Shown piece by piece: positions 1 to 4,874 of a stretch of DNA of 6,080 nucleotides. This stretch comes from Flavobacteriales bacterium (lineage in GTDB: Bacteria > Bacteroidota > Bacteroidia > Flavobacteriales > UA16). Position numbers and translations under genes: made by a program. Within the stretch, counting starts at the first letter, position 1. Each line of letters starts with the position of its first letter. Location of the stretch: contig NYTZ01000167.1 of NCBI GenBank assembly GCA_002683735.1, positions 1 to 6,080 on the forward strand, written 5' to 3'. A model generated the notes under the pieces. It was not told the origin of the DNA. It worked only from the letters and a program-made list of their open reading frames with translations, and did not search any database.

Positions 1-681
1 GCAGGCGGCGATGGGAGAGGGGCCGTCCTGATACCCCTTGACCATCGCCACGCCCATGTCGGTCACAAGCCGCGGGGATTCGCCGAAGGTTTCCCAAAAC
101 CGAGGCCAGCGCGCATCGCGTGCGACGTCCAGCACCGGGGAGAAATTCCACGGAATGCCAGAGGCCAAGACCTCTTGGGCTGCATTCTCTGCAAAATTTC
201 GGACGAGCAATGTGTCCCACGTGGCGGCAAGCCCCAATTGTTGGGGGCCCAGTACGCCTCCGGTGGTATACGTCGTGCCATGAATGGCATCAATGCCATA
301 GAGGACAGGGATGCCGGACGGCTTTTTTGCCGCTACGGCCTGGATGCCACCGATGAGCTCATGCCATTTCTCCGGAGTGTAAGCATGTCCAGCACAGTTC
401 AGGATGCTGCCAACACGAAGGTCGACGAGGACGTGATTCAGTTTCTCGGGGTCGAGTCGGTGGGGCTCGTCCACGTTCCAGCCTTCCTTCACGCAGACCA
501 TGTCAAGGGTCAGTTGGGTCATTTCTCCCGCCTTGTCCTCGAGGGTCAATGTGTTCAGCACGCTGTCGATGAAGGCGTCCTTGGAGGACACTGGCCCGGT
601 GCTCATCGGACCTGTACACCCTGTAGCCAGCAGGCCGGAAAGGCCCGCGAAGAAGGCGAAAGAGCGAGTCAAAGGTGTCAT
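1..681 (-). CDS. Glycoside hydrolase family 3 beta-glucosidase-type lipoprotein, N-terminal part (runs off left edge)
   Basis: The ATG at 681 opens an uninterrupted minus-strand frame of 227 codons to the window edge. Residues 1-22 are a lipoprotein signal (Arg6, a hydrophobic run, then LLATGC with Cys22 as the likely lipidated residue), so the enzyme is probably anchored in an outer or periplasmic membrane leaflet. GH3 N-terminal TIM-barrel landmarks follow in order: a LTLEDKAGEMTQ segment at 46-57, YGIDAIHG at 128-135, and NFSPVLDVARDARWPRFWETFGE at 179-201 (in pieces NFSPVLDVARD and RWPRFWETFGE), where GH3 enzymes place Arg and Glu substrate-binding residues. GH3 enzymes remove terminal beta-linked glucose (some use xylose or other sugars) by a retaining mechanism. 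The nucleophile Asp, the C-terminal sandwich and any FnIII domain would lie beyond the edge, so substrate and activity cannot be judged. It is divergent from the DUF4920 gene. No clear Shine-Dalgarno is present, as is common in Bacteroidota. Family assignment is very secure. Confidence 0.95.
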   Translation of the reverse strand, partial: MTPLTRSFAFFAGLSGLLATGCTGPMSTGPVSSKDAFIDSVLNTLTLEDKAGEMTQLTLDMVCVKEGWNVDEPHRLDPEKLNHVLVDLRVGSILNCAGHAYTPEKWHELIGGIQAVAAKKPSGIPVLYGIDAIHGTTYTTGGVLGPQQLGLAATWDTLLVRNFAENAAQEVLASGIPWNFSPVLDVARDARWPRFWETFGESPRLVTDMGVAMVKGYQDGPSPIAAC

Positions 682-701
682 ATCGCTTAAAAATAAGTTG
701 C

Positions 702-720
702 AAGTGTACGAAATACACTT
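702..720. promoter_or_regulatory. Perfect inverted repeat in the divergent spacer, candidate operator
   Basis: AAGTGTA at 702-708 and TACACTT at 714-720 are perfect inverted arms around a 5-base spacer (CGAAA). It sits 20 bases upstream of the GH3 start codon, in the divergent spacer with the DUF4920 gene. Read on the minus strand, TACACTTG (708-701) differs by one base from the Bacteroidota -7 box TAnnTTTG, so a protein bound here could cover the GH3 promoter. No -33 TTTG was found at the right distance. An operator is inferred; an mRNA leader hairpin is the alternative. Confidence 0.45.
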
Positions 721-799
721 AGGCGGCGCAGGCTGAGAGGCATGAATCTCATTTGATTGAATGGCAGTGGTTCACGAGCGCCAGATGTACTTTTCGGTC

Positions 800-1306
800 A
801 TGAATATGAAGACCTTGATGAGCGGCACCGTGATTGCCTTGGCGTTGGTGTTGACTGGATGCGCAAATGGCGATGGCTCTGTTGAGCAAATCGCACCTGT
901 TGCTGGTGACAACCTGACCTTTTATGGAGAGGTCATTGACACCATTGGCGGGCTGAATGGGGAGGCGTTAAAGACGGCCTTGAGCCTCTTCGAAGGACGC
1001 ACGCAGGTTCGTTTTGAGGGAGAAATCACGGCAACCTGTCCCAAGAAGGGATGCTGGATGAACGTGGCTTCCGGACGCGACACCGTGTTTGTCAGGTTTC
1101 AGGACTACGGATTTTTTGTCCCGACCGAAGGGGTAGAGGGCAAGCGCACCATTGTGGAGGGGGAAGCGTTTTATGACACCCTGAGTGTGGCCGACTTGCG
1201 GCATTATGCTCAAGACGCAGGAGCCACGGAAGAGGAGATTGCCGCCATTACAGAACCTGAACTCGAGTTGGCCTTCATGGCCACGGGCGTGATGATTGAG
1301 GACTAA
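800..1306 (+). CDS. DUF4920 domain lipoprotein
   Basis: The protein has 168 residues from the ATG at 800; the ATG at 806 is equally possible. Starts at 761 or 785 would place a long polar stretch before the signal peptide, so they were not used. Residues 1-21 form a lipoprotein signal ending in LTGC (Cys21). The mature part has the features of DUF4920, a family I recognise mainly from Bacteroidota: FYGEVID at 41-47, TATCPKKGCWMNV at 77-89 with Cys80 and Cys85, VRFQDYGFFVP at 98-108, and RHYAQDAGATEEEIAAITEP at 134-153. The family has no established biochemical role that I know of; the paired cysteines could bind metal or be redox-active, which is inference. The stop TAA overlaps the next ATG by one base (TAATG), so it is likely co-transcribed and translationally coupled with the CxxCH protein. 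No strong Shine-Dalgarno or promoter could be assigned. Confidence 0.9.
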   Translation: MNMKTLMSGTVIALALVLTGCANGDGSVEQIAPVAGDNLTFYGEVIDTIGGLNGEALKTALSLFEGRTQVRFEGEITATCPKKGCWMNVASGRDTVFVRFQDYGFFVPTEGVEGKRTIVEGEAFYDTLSVADLRHYAQDAGATEEEIAAITEPELELAFMATGVMIED

Positions 1307-1752
1307 TGCGTGCTGCGCCGCTGTCGGGTTTGGGTCTCATGACCTTGACGTTGTCGCTGGTGCATTGCGCCGGTGGAGGACAAGCGCCCACGTCGGACCC
1401 GCGCTTGGCTCCCGCCCAACCCAATCTGTCCTCGGAATTGGCCATAAGCATGCGCGACCTCGATGCGGAACTGGTCAGCGTTCGGGAACGCCTGATCGCC
1501 GGTGAGGACATTTCCGACGCGCGGTTCACCGAGCACAAGTTTCTGGATTTGGCCCCGACCGACAGTTCCATGTTGATCGAGGGTTTCCAAGCCCTCACCA
1601 TGGCCTTTGAGCGCCACGTGGCCGAGTTCAATACTGCACCAGATGCCGCCAAGTACGAAGCCGTCGTCGGAGGTTGTGAAGCCTGTCACATGCGCTCGTG
1701 TCCGGGCCCGCTGGAGCGCATTGCCAAGCGTACCCTTCCGGTCGATCTTTGA
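1306..1752 (+). CDS. Small exported protein with one C-terminal c-type haem motif
   Basis: The protein has 148 residues and starts in the TAATG overlap with the DUF4920 gene. Residues 1-20 are a hydrophobic export signal. A lipobox-like LSLVHC follows (Cys21), but the residue before Cys is His, not Gly, Ala or Ser, so lipidation is uncertain. Residues 42-120 are predicted mostly helical. Near the end comes CEACH (Cys124, Cys127, His128), a textbook covalent haem c motif, then MRSCPGP and a basic tail. Helices followed by a C-terminal CxxCH resemble the class II (cytochrome c') layout, and similar short proteins with CxxCH...CPGP occur in Bacteroidota. A periplasmic electron carrier or haem sensor is inferred. 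No other cytochrome gene is visible. Its stop TGA overlaps a TTG that would have started the purU relic (TTGA). Confidence 0.8.
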   Translation: MRAAPLSGLGLMTLTLSLVHCAGGGQAPTSDPRLAPAQPNLSSELAISMRDLDAELVSVRERLIAGEDISDARFTEHKFLDLAPTDSSMLIEGFQALTMAFERHVAEFNTAPDAAKYEAVVGGCEACHMRSCPGPLERIAKRTLPVDL

Positions 1753-2388
1753 CCCAATTTGTCCCCGAGACGGAATCCTTGAATGCTGATCGTTTCTGCG
1801 TCATGCTGTTTTGCTCCGACCGCAAGGGCATTGTGGCCGAGGTCAGTGGACTGCTCACCTGGTAAGGGGCCAATCTGACCGCGGCCGCTCAATTCAGCGA
1901 CCCTGCGTTGCGGCATTTCTTCGTGAGGTACGAGGTCGAGACGGCGGCACGAGAGGCCTCAGCTGAATCTATCGAGCGGGGGCTGGCAGACGGTTTGTCC
2001 GACCTACTGTCCTAGCCCGATGCACAATTGACCGTTCGCAGGGCGGATCACCGGCCGCGGGTGGCCCAAGGTGAGCCACTGCCTCGCAGAGGTTCTTGAG
2101 CGCTGGCGAACGGGGGAGTTGTCCTGCGACATCGTGTATGTCGTGGCCAACCACCCTCACATCGAGGAGTTCGAAGGCTTGTTCAAGGTGCCTTTTCACC
2201 ACGTTCCTTTCCCGACGGGTGACAAGGCCGCAACGTTTGACCGGGTGGAGGCCCTGTTGAAGGAGCACGCGGCCGATTTTACGGTACTGGCGAGGTTCAT
2301 GCAGATCATCCCAGATGCCTTTGCCGAAGCGCATGTGGGCCGGATGATCAACATCCAACACAACCCTCGCACGGCGGTCTTCACCTGA
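1749..2388 (+). pseudogene. purU: Decayed formyltetrahydrofolate deformylase (PurU)
   Basis: Intact PurU (about 280 residues) hydrolyses 10-formyl-THF to formate and THF, supplying formate for purine synthesis. Here its parts are recognisable but broken. From 1749 (TTG overlapping the upstream TGA; original start unknown) the frame reads an ACT domain with CSDRKGIVAEVSGLL, then a TAA at 1863-1865 inside what should be 'LLTW-x-GANL'. It resumes with HFFVRYEVE and hits a TAG at 2013-2015. Around 2064-2071 a frameshift separates RPRVA from VSHCLAEVLERW. The formyltransferase part then reads YVVANHPHIEEFEGLF, VLARFMQIIPDAF and RMINIQHN, where intact enzymes have NIHH; the His of the catalytic Asn-x-His is Gln. 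The frame ends at 2388 and about 80 C-terminal residues, including the catalytic Asp region, are missing. Several independent lesions argue against a single sequencing error. Confidence 0.9.
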
Positions 2389-2447
2389 GCGCTTCAGCAT
2401 CCCAACCCGCGGATGACGTTGCAAACGGACTCCTCATAAAGGGCCTG

Positions 2448-2503
2448 AAAACAAGAAATCCGCACCGTCCGGAGGGCTTGAGCGTCTCCTTCTGGTGCGG
2501 ATT
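2448..2503 (-). terminator. Terminator-like stem at the 3' end of the structured RNA
   Basis: AATCCGCACC (2457-2466) and GGTGCGGATT (2494-2503) are perfect 10-bp arms. On the minus strand the second arm is followed by TCTTGTTTT (2456-2448), a usable T-rich tail. The intervening 27 bases hold a smaller inner stem (GGAG 2471-2474 with CTCC 2486-2489). The long loop is unusual for a simple intrinsic terminator, so this may also be the closing helix of the RNA. Confidence 0.55.
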
Positions 2504-2538
2504 CTTCCGGGCAGGCACCACCTCTCGGTGTGGCTGCT

Positions 2539-2584
2539 CACAGGAACGGGGGGGCGTCCTGTGCTGCGCCTTTAACAGCGCCCC
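2539..2584 (-). other. Candidate H-type pseudoknot near the 3' end of the structured RNA
   Basis: CACAGGA (2539-2545) pairs perfectly with TCCTGTG (2557-2563) across an 11-base loop. Within that loop, GGGGCG (2551-2556) pairs perfectly with CGCCCC (2579-2584) outside the stem. Two perfect crossing helices of 7 and 6 base pairs within 46 bases make an H-type pseudoknot; alternatively the two helices could be mutually exclusive states. It lies between a GAGA-capped stem (2511-2537) and the rest of the RNA. Confidence 0.5.
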
Positions 2585-3240
2585 GAAACCTCAAGGTGTG
2601 GACAGTGACTTGGCCTGAACCATGCGGTTGTCCCTGCTGCACCCGGACAGCCTAGGCCATCTCGGTCTCCCCGGTTACCCGGTGAGGTCGGACGAACAAC
2701 GTGCGTTGTCCGCCCCAAGCATCAGGGGCCGCTCGCCTTACGGCAGTCGCTTCCTGGACCCTTCGGCATCGCCTCCGGACGGGGACGTCCTTCGGCGCCG
2801 GCCTTCAGCCTCTCGACCTCTGGCCTTCCGCATCTCACCCGAATGCTCGGGTTGGATCCCATCTCGCTTCCCGAAGGAAGGGCCTTTCTTTGCAGAAAGG
2901 CGCCCTGGTTGCCTAAACAACCCCGGCCGAAGCCGGTGGCGGGTGGGCCTCTTCCGGTCAAGGTTGGAACACATTCCAACAGGCACAAGGCCCCATCCAT
3001 TCTCAGGATGCCTTCCCGTCCAAGGACGGCGTCGACATCGCTTTCGCGCTGCCGGTCAGCTTCTGCGGAGCAGGTCGTTCACGAGGGTTGCCCCTTGTGC
3101 CCGGACGTGGGTCGGTTGCCCTTCCCAAAGCCCTCCGGAAGCCCGGGGGGTTGTCGTCGCTGACAAGACAAGAATGGAGCGCATTTCTGGAAACCCCAAG
3201 CTTTGCACGAGATTGGAAATCAACATCGTAGGAACATGTG

Positions 3241-3260
3241 TTATCCACAATTGTGGACAG
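3241..3260. other. DnaA-box-like palindrome
   Basis: TTATCCACA at 3241-3249 matches the DnaA box consensus. It overlaps a perfect 14-bp palindrome, TCCACAATTGTGGA (3244-3257), so an inverted second box with two mismatches lies at 3252-3260. I see no cluster of further boxes or AT-rich unwinding region, so an origin is not supported. It may be a DnaA-titrating or regulatory site, or the first hairpin of the minus-strand RNA. Confidence 0.4.
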
Positions 3261-3277
3261 CATCCCGCTGCTCAGGA

Positions 3278-3308
3278 CAATAATAGACGCTACCCTTGAC
3301 GTCGGAAA
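3278..3308 (-). promoter_or_regulatory. Weak candidate promoter for the structured RNA
   Basis: On the minus strand, TTTC (3308-3305) is followed after 19 bases by TATTATTG (3285-3278). This approximates the Bacteroidota pattern TTTG-N19-TAnnTTTG with one mismatch in each box. Transcription would begin near 3272, about 100 bases before the first strong hairpins. Two mismatches make this tentative. Confidence 0.3.
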
Positions 3309-3402
3309 TCGCGCATGGGAAGTGCATCCCGAATGGGGGAGAAGGGGGGCATCGGACCACGACGAATTGGGCGCGGGCAAGGCGGGCCGAGCACGGGCCG
3401 CT

Positions 3403-3448
3403 CCAGCGCCTTGCGGGCCATTCAAAACTGCCCGTGGGCGCTGGTTTT
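3403..3448 (+). terminator. Long two-part hairpin with a short T-run
   Basis: CCAGCGCC (3403-3410) pairs perfectly with GGCGCTGG (3437-3444), and inside it CGGGC (3414-3418) pairs with GCCCG (3430-3434). The right arm is followed directly by TTTT (3445-3448). The shape fits a plus-strand intrinsic terminator, but no plus-strand gene is evident upstream, so it may instead end a small RNA or an upstream readthrough transcript, or be a leader structure for the gene at 3540. The T-run is short. Confidence 0.4.
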
Positions 3449-3539
3449 GGAAATGCGAATCGACATATCGATGGATGACTTCCGTTTCCTTGGCAAGCCG
3501 AATGCGGCAGGGTCGTGGATTTCTGCGATTTTTGAAATC

Positions 3540-4310
3540 ATGGTCTTAACAGTTCGATGGTGCGCCCTGCTCGGATTTGGTGCCTTGTCTTTTGGTGTCG
3601 AAGCACAGGAATGCCCGCATGGATGGGAGCCAGTGGCCCGGGAATTTCTCGAGGCCCAATTGGACGGCCGTTGGGCTGATGCGGCCCGTCAAGTGGTGGA
3701 GGCCGAGCAGCAGGCCTGGCTTGAGTGGCACGCTTGGGATGGGAAGAGGCAGGCAAACCGGTTGGCGGCCATGCCTGAGGCCCTTCAAGAGCGGGAGGCC
3801 GACAACCAGCGCCGTGAGGCCAACCGCTTGGGGGTGTCGGTGTACACCTGTGAAACGGTGGACGCTCTGGCCGGACGCTACCGGATCCGCGTCGATCCGG
3901 ACGGACGGTCTTTTAAGGTGCTGAACCTCGCCCTCGAATCGACCGGCTGGGGGGTCGTCACCCGGAATGTGCCTCTTGGGGCTGAGCAGCGCCGGACGGC
4001 CACGGCATACTTCCGAGCCGTGGATGCACGAGAGTGGGAGAAAGCGGAGGCGTGGGTTGCAAAAAGCGCCATTCCCCGATTCAAGGGGTACCAATTGGAG
4101 GTCGAGACCTTCTTTAAAGGTTCGCCGGTCATGGAGAGTGGATTCACGGCCCAGGCTGAATTGCGTGCGGCCGAATGGGCCGAAGGGTTCGTGCGGGCAG
4201 AAGAAGTGGAAGACGGTATCCGGGTGGTCCACATGGAGTTTCCGAGTGCCACTTCTTTGTCCTGCGAGATGACGGCCGTGGATGGGACGTGGCGTGTGCT
4301 GCACCGATGA
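3540..4310 (+). CDS. Secreted protein with two tandem NTF2-like domains (tentative), function unknown
   Basis: The protein has 256 residues from the ATG at 3540, chosen because it is followed at once by a typical Sec signal: Arg6, a hydrophobic run, and cleavage near VEAQ at 20-23. In-frame ATGs at 3453 and 3471 would bury that signal. I do not recognise a named family. The mature protein looks internally duplicated: REFLEAQLDGRWADAARQVV (34-53) resembles AYFRAVDAREWEKAEAWV (156-173), and the tails LNLALESTGWGVVTR (128-142) and EMTAVDGTWRVLHR (243-256) match in pattern. A helix followed by curved strands ending in 'W-x-V' is typical of NTF2-like/SnoaL-type folds. Residues 50-100 form a long charged helix rich in Glu, Arg and Gln. 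Cys25, Cys104 and Cys242 could form a disulphide. Its stop overlaps the next start by four bases (ATGA), implying one transcript. Periplasmic location is inferred. Confidence 0.8.
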   Translation: MVLTVRWCALLGFGALSFGVEAQECPHGWEPVAREFLEAQLDGRWADAARQVVEAEQQAWLEWHAWDGKRQANRLAAMPEALQEREADNQRREANRLGVSVYTCETVDALAGRYRIRVDPDGRSFKVLNLALESTGWGVVTRNVPLGAEQRRTATAYFRAVDAREWEKAEAWVAKSAIPRFKGYQLEVETFFKGSPVMESGFTAQAELRAAEWAEGFVRAEEVEDGIRVVHMEFPSATSLSCEMTAVDGTWRVLHR

Positions 4311-4762
4311 GAACGGATAAGAAGAGGGTGGTAGACGCCGTGGCGTCGGCGCTACAGGCCGCTTTGGAGCGCGGTCAGTCCGAGTTTGACGCCCTGAAAG
4401 CCTCTTTGTCTAAGGAGACGAAAAGCACGGCGGGCGACAAGCACGAAACGGGCAGGGCCATGGTCCAGCTGGACATGGAGCAAGCGGGAGAACGGTTGGC
4501 GAGGGCGGAAACCATGATGGCCATTTTTCGCAGGTTGAACCCCTTGGAACCCCGTGCGGCCGTGGGGCCTGGGGCTTGGGTGGTCACCGATTCCGGGCAG
4601 TTCTTCATCGGCGTGGCAGGAGGAGCACTCACGTTGCCGGACGGCGGCAAGCTGCACGTCATCTCGGCCGATGCGCCGATTGCACAGGCCCTTCGCGGGT
4701 CCAAAGCGGGCGCAACGGTGGAATTCCGCGGCAAGCATTGGGCCGTGGTTTCCGTCCAGTAG
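4307..4762 (+). CDS. GreA/GreB C-terminal-like protein (Bacteroidota family often mislabelled 3-oxoacyl-ACP synthase)
   Basis: The protein has 151 residues, with the ATG in the ATGA overlap with the preceding stop. Residues 1-75 are helical and probably a coiled coil. They contain KETKSTAGDKHETGRAM (36-52), the signature I associate with a small Bacteroidota family commonly annotated '3-oxoacyl-ACP synthase', although it has no ketosynthase Cys-His-His/Asn site and is far too short. Residues 85-151 are a compact beta domain with WVVTDSGQFFIGVAGG (91-106) and ISADAPIAQALRGSKAGATV (119-138). That segment resembles the 'SPLGKALLGKKVGD' segment of the GreA/GreB FKBP-like C-terminal domain. A coiled coil plus this domain mirrors the Gre layout, so an RNA-polymerase-binding role is possible but inferred. 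There is no signal peptide, so it is cytoplasmic despite its exported operon partner. Confidence 0.85.
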   Translation: MRTDKKRVVDAVASALQAALERGQSEFDALKASLSKETKSTAGDKHETGRAMVQLDMEQAGERLARAETMMAIFRRLNPLEPRAAVGPGAWVVTDSGQFFIGVAGGALTLPDGGKLHVISADAPIAQALRGSKAGATVEFRGKHWAVVSVQ

Positions 4763-4850
4763 GGCTGGGGCCCATGCTGGGAGGGGCAATTCCTGTGGCC
4801 TCGTGGACAACGTGTGGGGCGTTGGCCCTTTCGGGGCGGGAGAAGCCCCC

Positions 4851-4858
4851 TACCTTTG
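4851..4858 (+). promoter_or_regulatory. Bacteroidota -7 promoter box for the cold-shock gene
   Basis: TACCTTTG is a perfect match to TAnnTTTG. Transcription would begin only about 10-15 bases before the TTG start at 4875, giving a very short leader. The -33 box is unclear: TTG at 4822-4824 is too far away. A small GC hairpin (GGGGC 4833-4837, GCCCC 4845-4849) lies directly upstream and could weakly end the preceding transcript or affect promoter access. Confidence 0.55.
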
Positions 4859-4874
4859 CGGAAAATTCAACGAT

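Larger units (their letters stand above)
2448..3272 (-). ncRNA. Candidate large structured non-coding RNA, unclassified
   Basis: No plausible protein is encoded here, yet the stretch is tiled with local hairpins. Window positions with their minus-strand loops: 2519-2530 GAGA, 2618-2629 GCAT, 2671-2682 GTAA, 2696-2709 GCAC, 2712-2729 (8-base loop), 2735-2744 GTAA, 2777-2790 TCCC, 2837-2852 GCAT, 2867-2880 TTCG, 2883-2900 GCAA, 2907-2922 (6-base loop), 2923-2936 TTCG, 2963-2980 TGTG, 2987-3014 (two-part stem), 3016-3029 CTTG, 3039-3048 GAAA, 3063-3073, 3080-3099 GCAA, 3131-3150 GCTT, 3151-3166. Six GNRA loops, two UUCG loops closed by C-G and one CUUG appear only when read on the minus strand, which fixes the strand. 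The 3' end is a T-tailed stem near 2448. The 5' end is inferred from a weak promoter at 3278-3308; the structured core is about 2457-3166. I could not match RNase P RNA, tmRNA, or group I or group II introns. Function is unknown. It converges on the purU relic. Confidence 0.65.
3273..3539. other. Intergenic stretch without a supported gene
   Basis: Between the structured RNA and the next gene I find no credible protein gene. The frame of the downstream gene is open back to 3315, but the extra residues are rich in Gly, Arg and Ser, resemble translated non-coding DNA, and precede an internal signal peptide. The stretch holds the weak minus-strand promoter and the strong hairpin at 3403-3448. 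No clear plus-strand promoter for the gene at 3540 was found. Confidence 0.5.

Noticed and set aside
175..690. Open plus-strand frame of 171 codons
   Set aside because: It is the complement of the clearly conserved GH3 gene on the minus strand and its product shows no family features.
2071..2388. Independent small gene starting at GTG 2071
   Set aside because: Its product is the middle of PurU without the ACT domain or C-terminus and with the catalytic His replaced, so it is better read as a fragment of the pseudogene.
2448..3200. Is the structured RNA RNase P RNA, tmRNA, or a group I or II intron?
   Set aside because: GTCCGGGCAC on the minus strand recalls the RNase P P4 strand, but the ACAGAACCCGGCTTA partner is absent. 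No tRNA-like CCA end for tmRNA, no domain V with a GAAA loop, and no group I core were found.
3241..3260. Chromosomal origin
   Set aside because: There is only one exact DnaA box and one degenerate inverted partner, with no box cluster, AT-rich unwinding element, or dnaA/dnaN nearby.
2622..3299. Open plus-strand frame of 225 codons
   Set aside because: It is antisense to the hairpin-rich RNA. Its product is rich in Pro, Arg, Ser and Gly with no domain pattern, and the frame crosses many perfect inverted repeats. This is the usual appearance of a spurious frame opposite structured RNA.
3546..4304. Open minus-strand frame of 252 codons
   Set aside because: It is antisense to the secreted-protein gene, which has a signal peptide and an ATGA-coupled partner. 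The antisense product is His/Pro/Arg-rich and domain-free.
4554..4874. Upstream extension of the cold-shock protein to an ATG at 4554
   Set aside because: It would overlap the GreA-like gene in another frame and add residues unlike the family. The conserved N-terminus begins exactly at the TTG at 4875.
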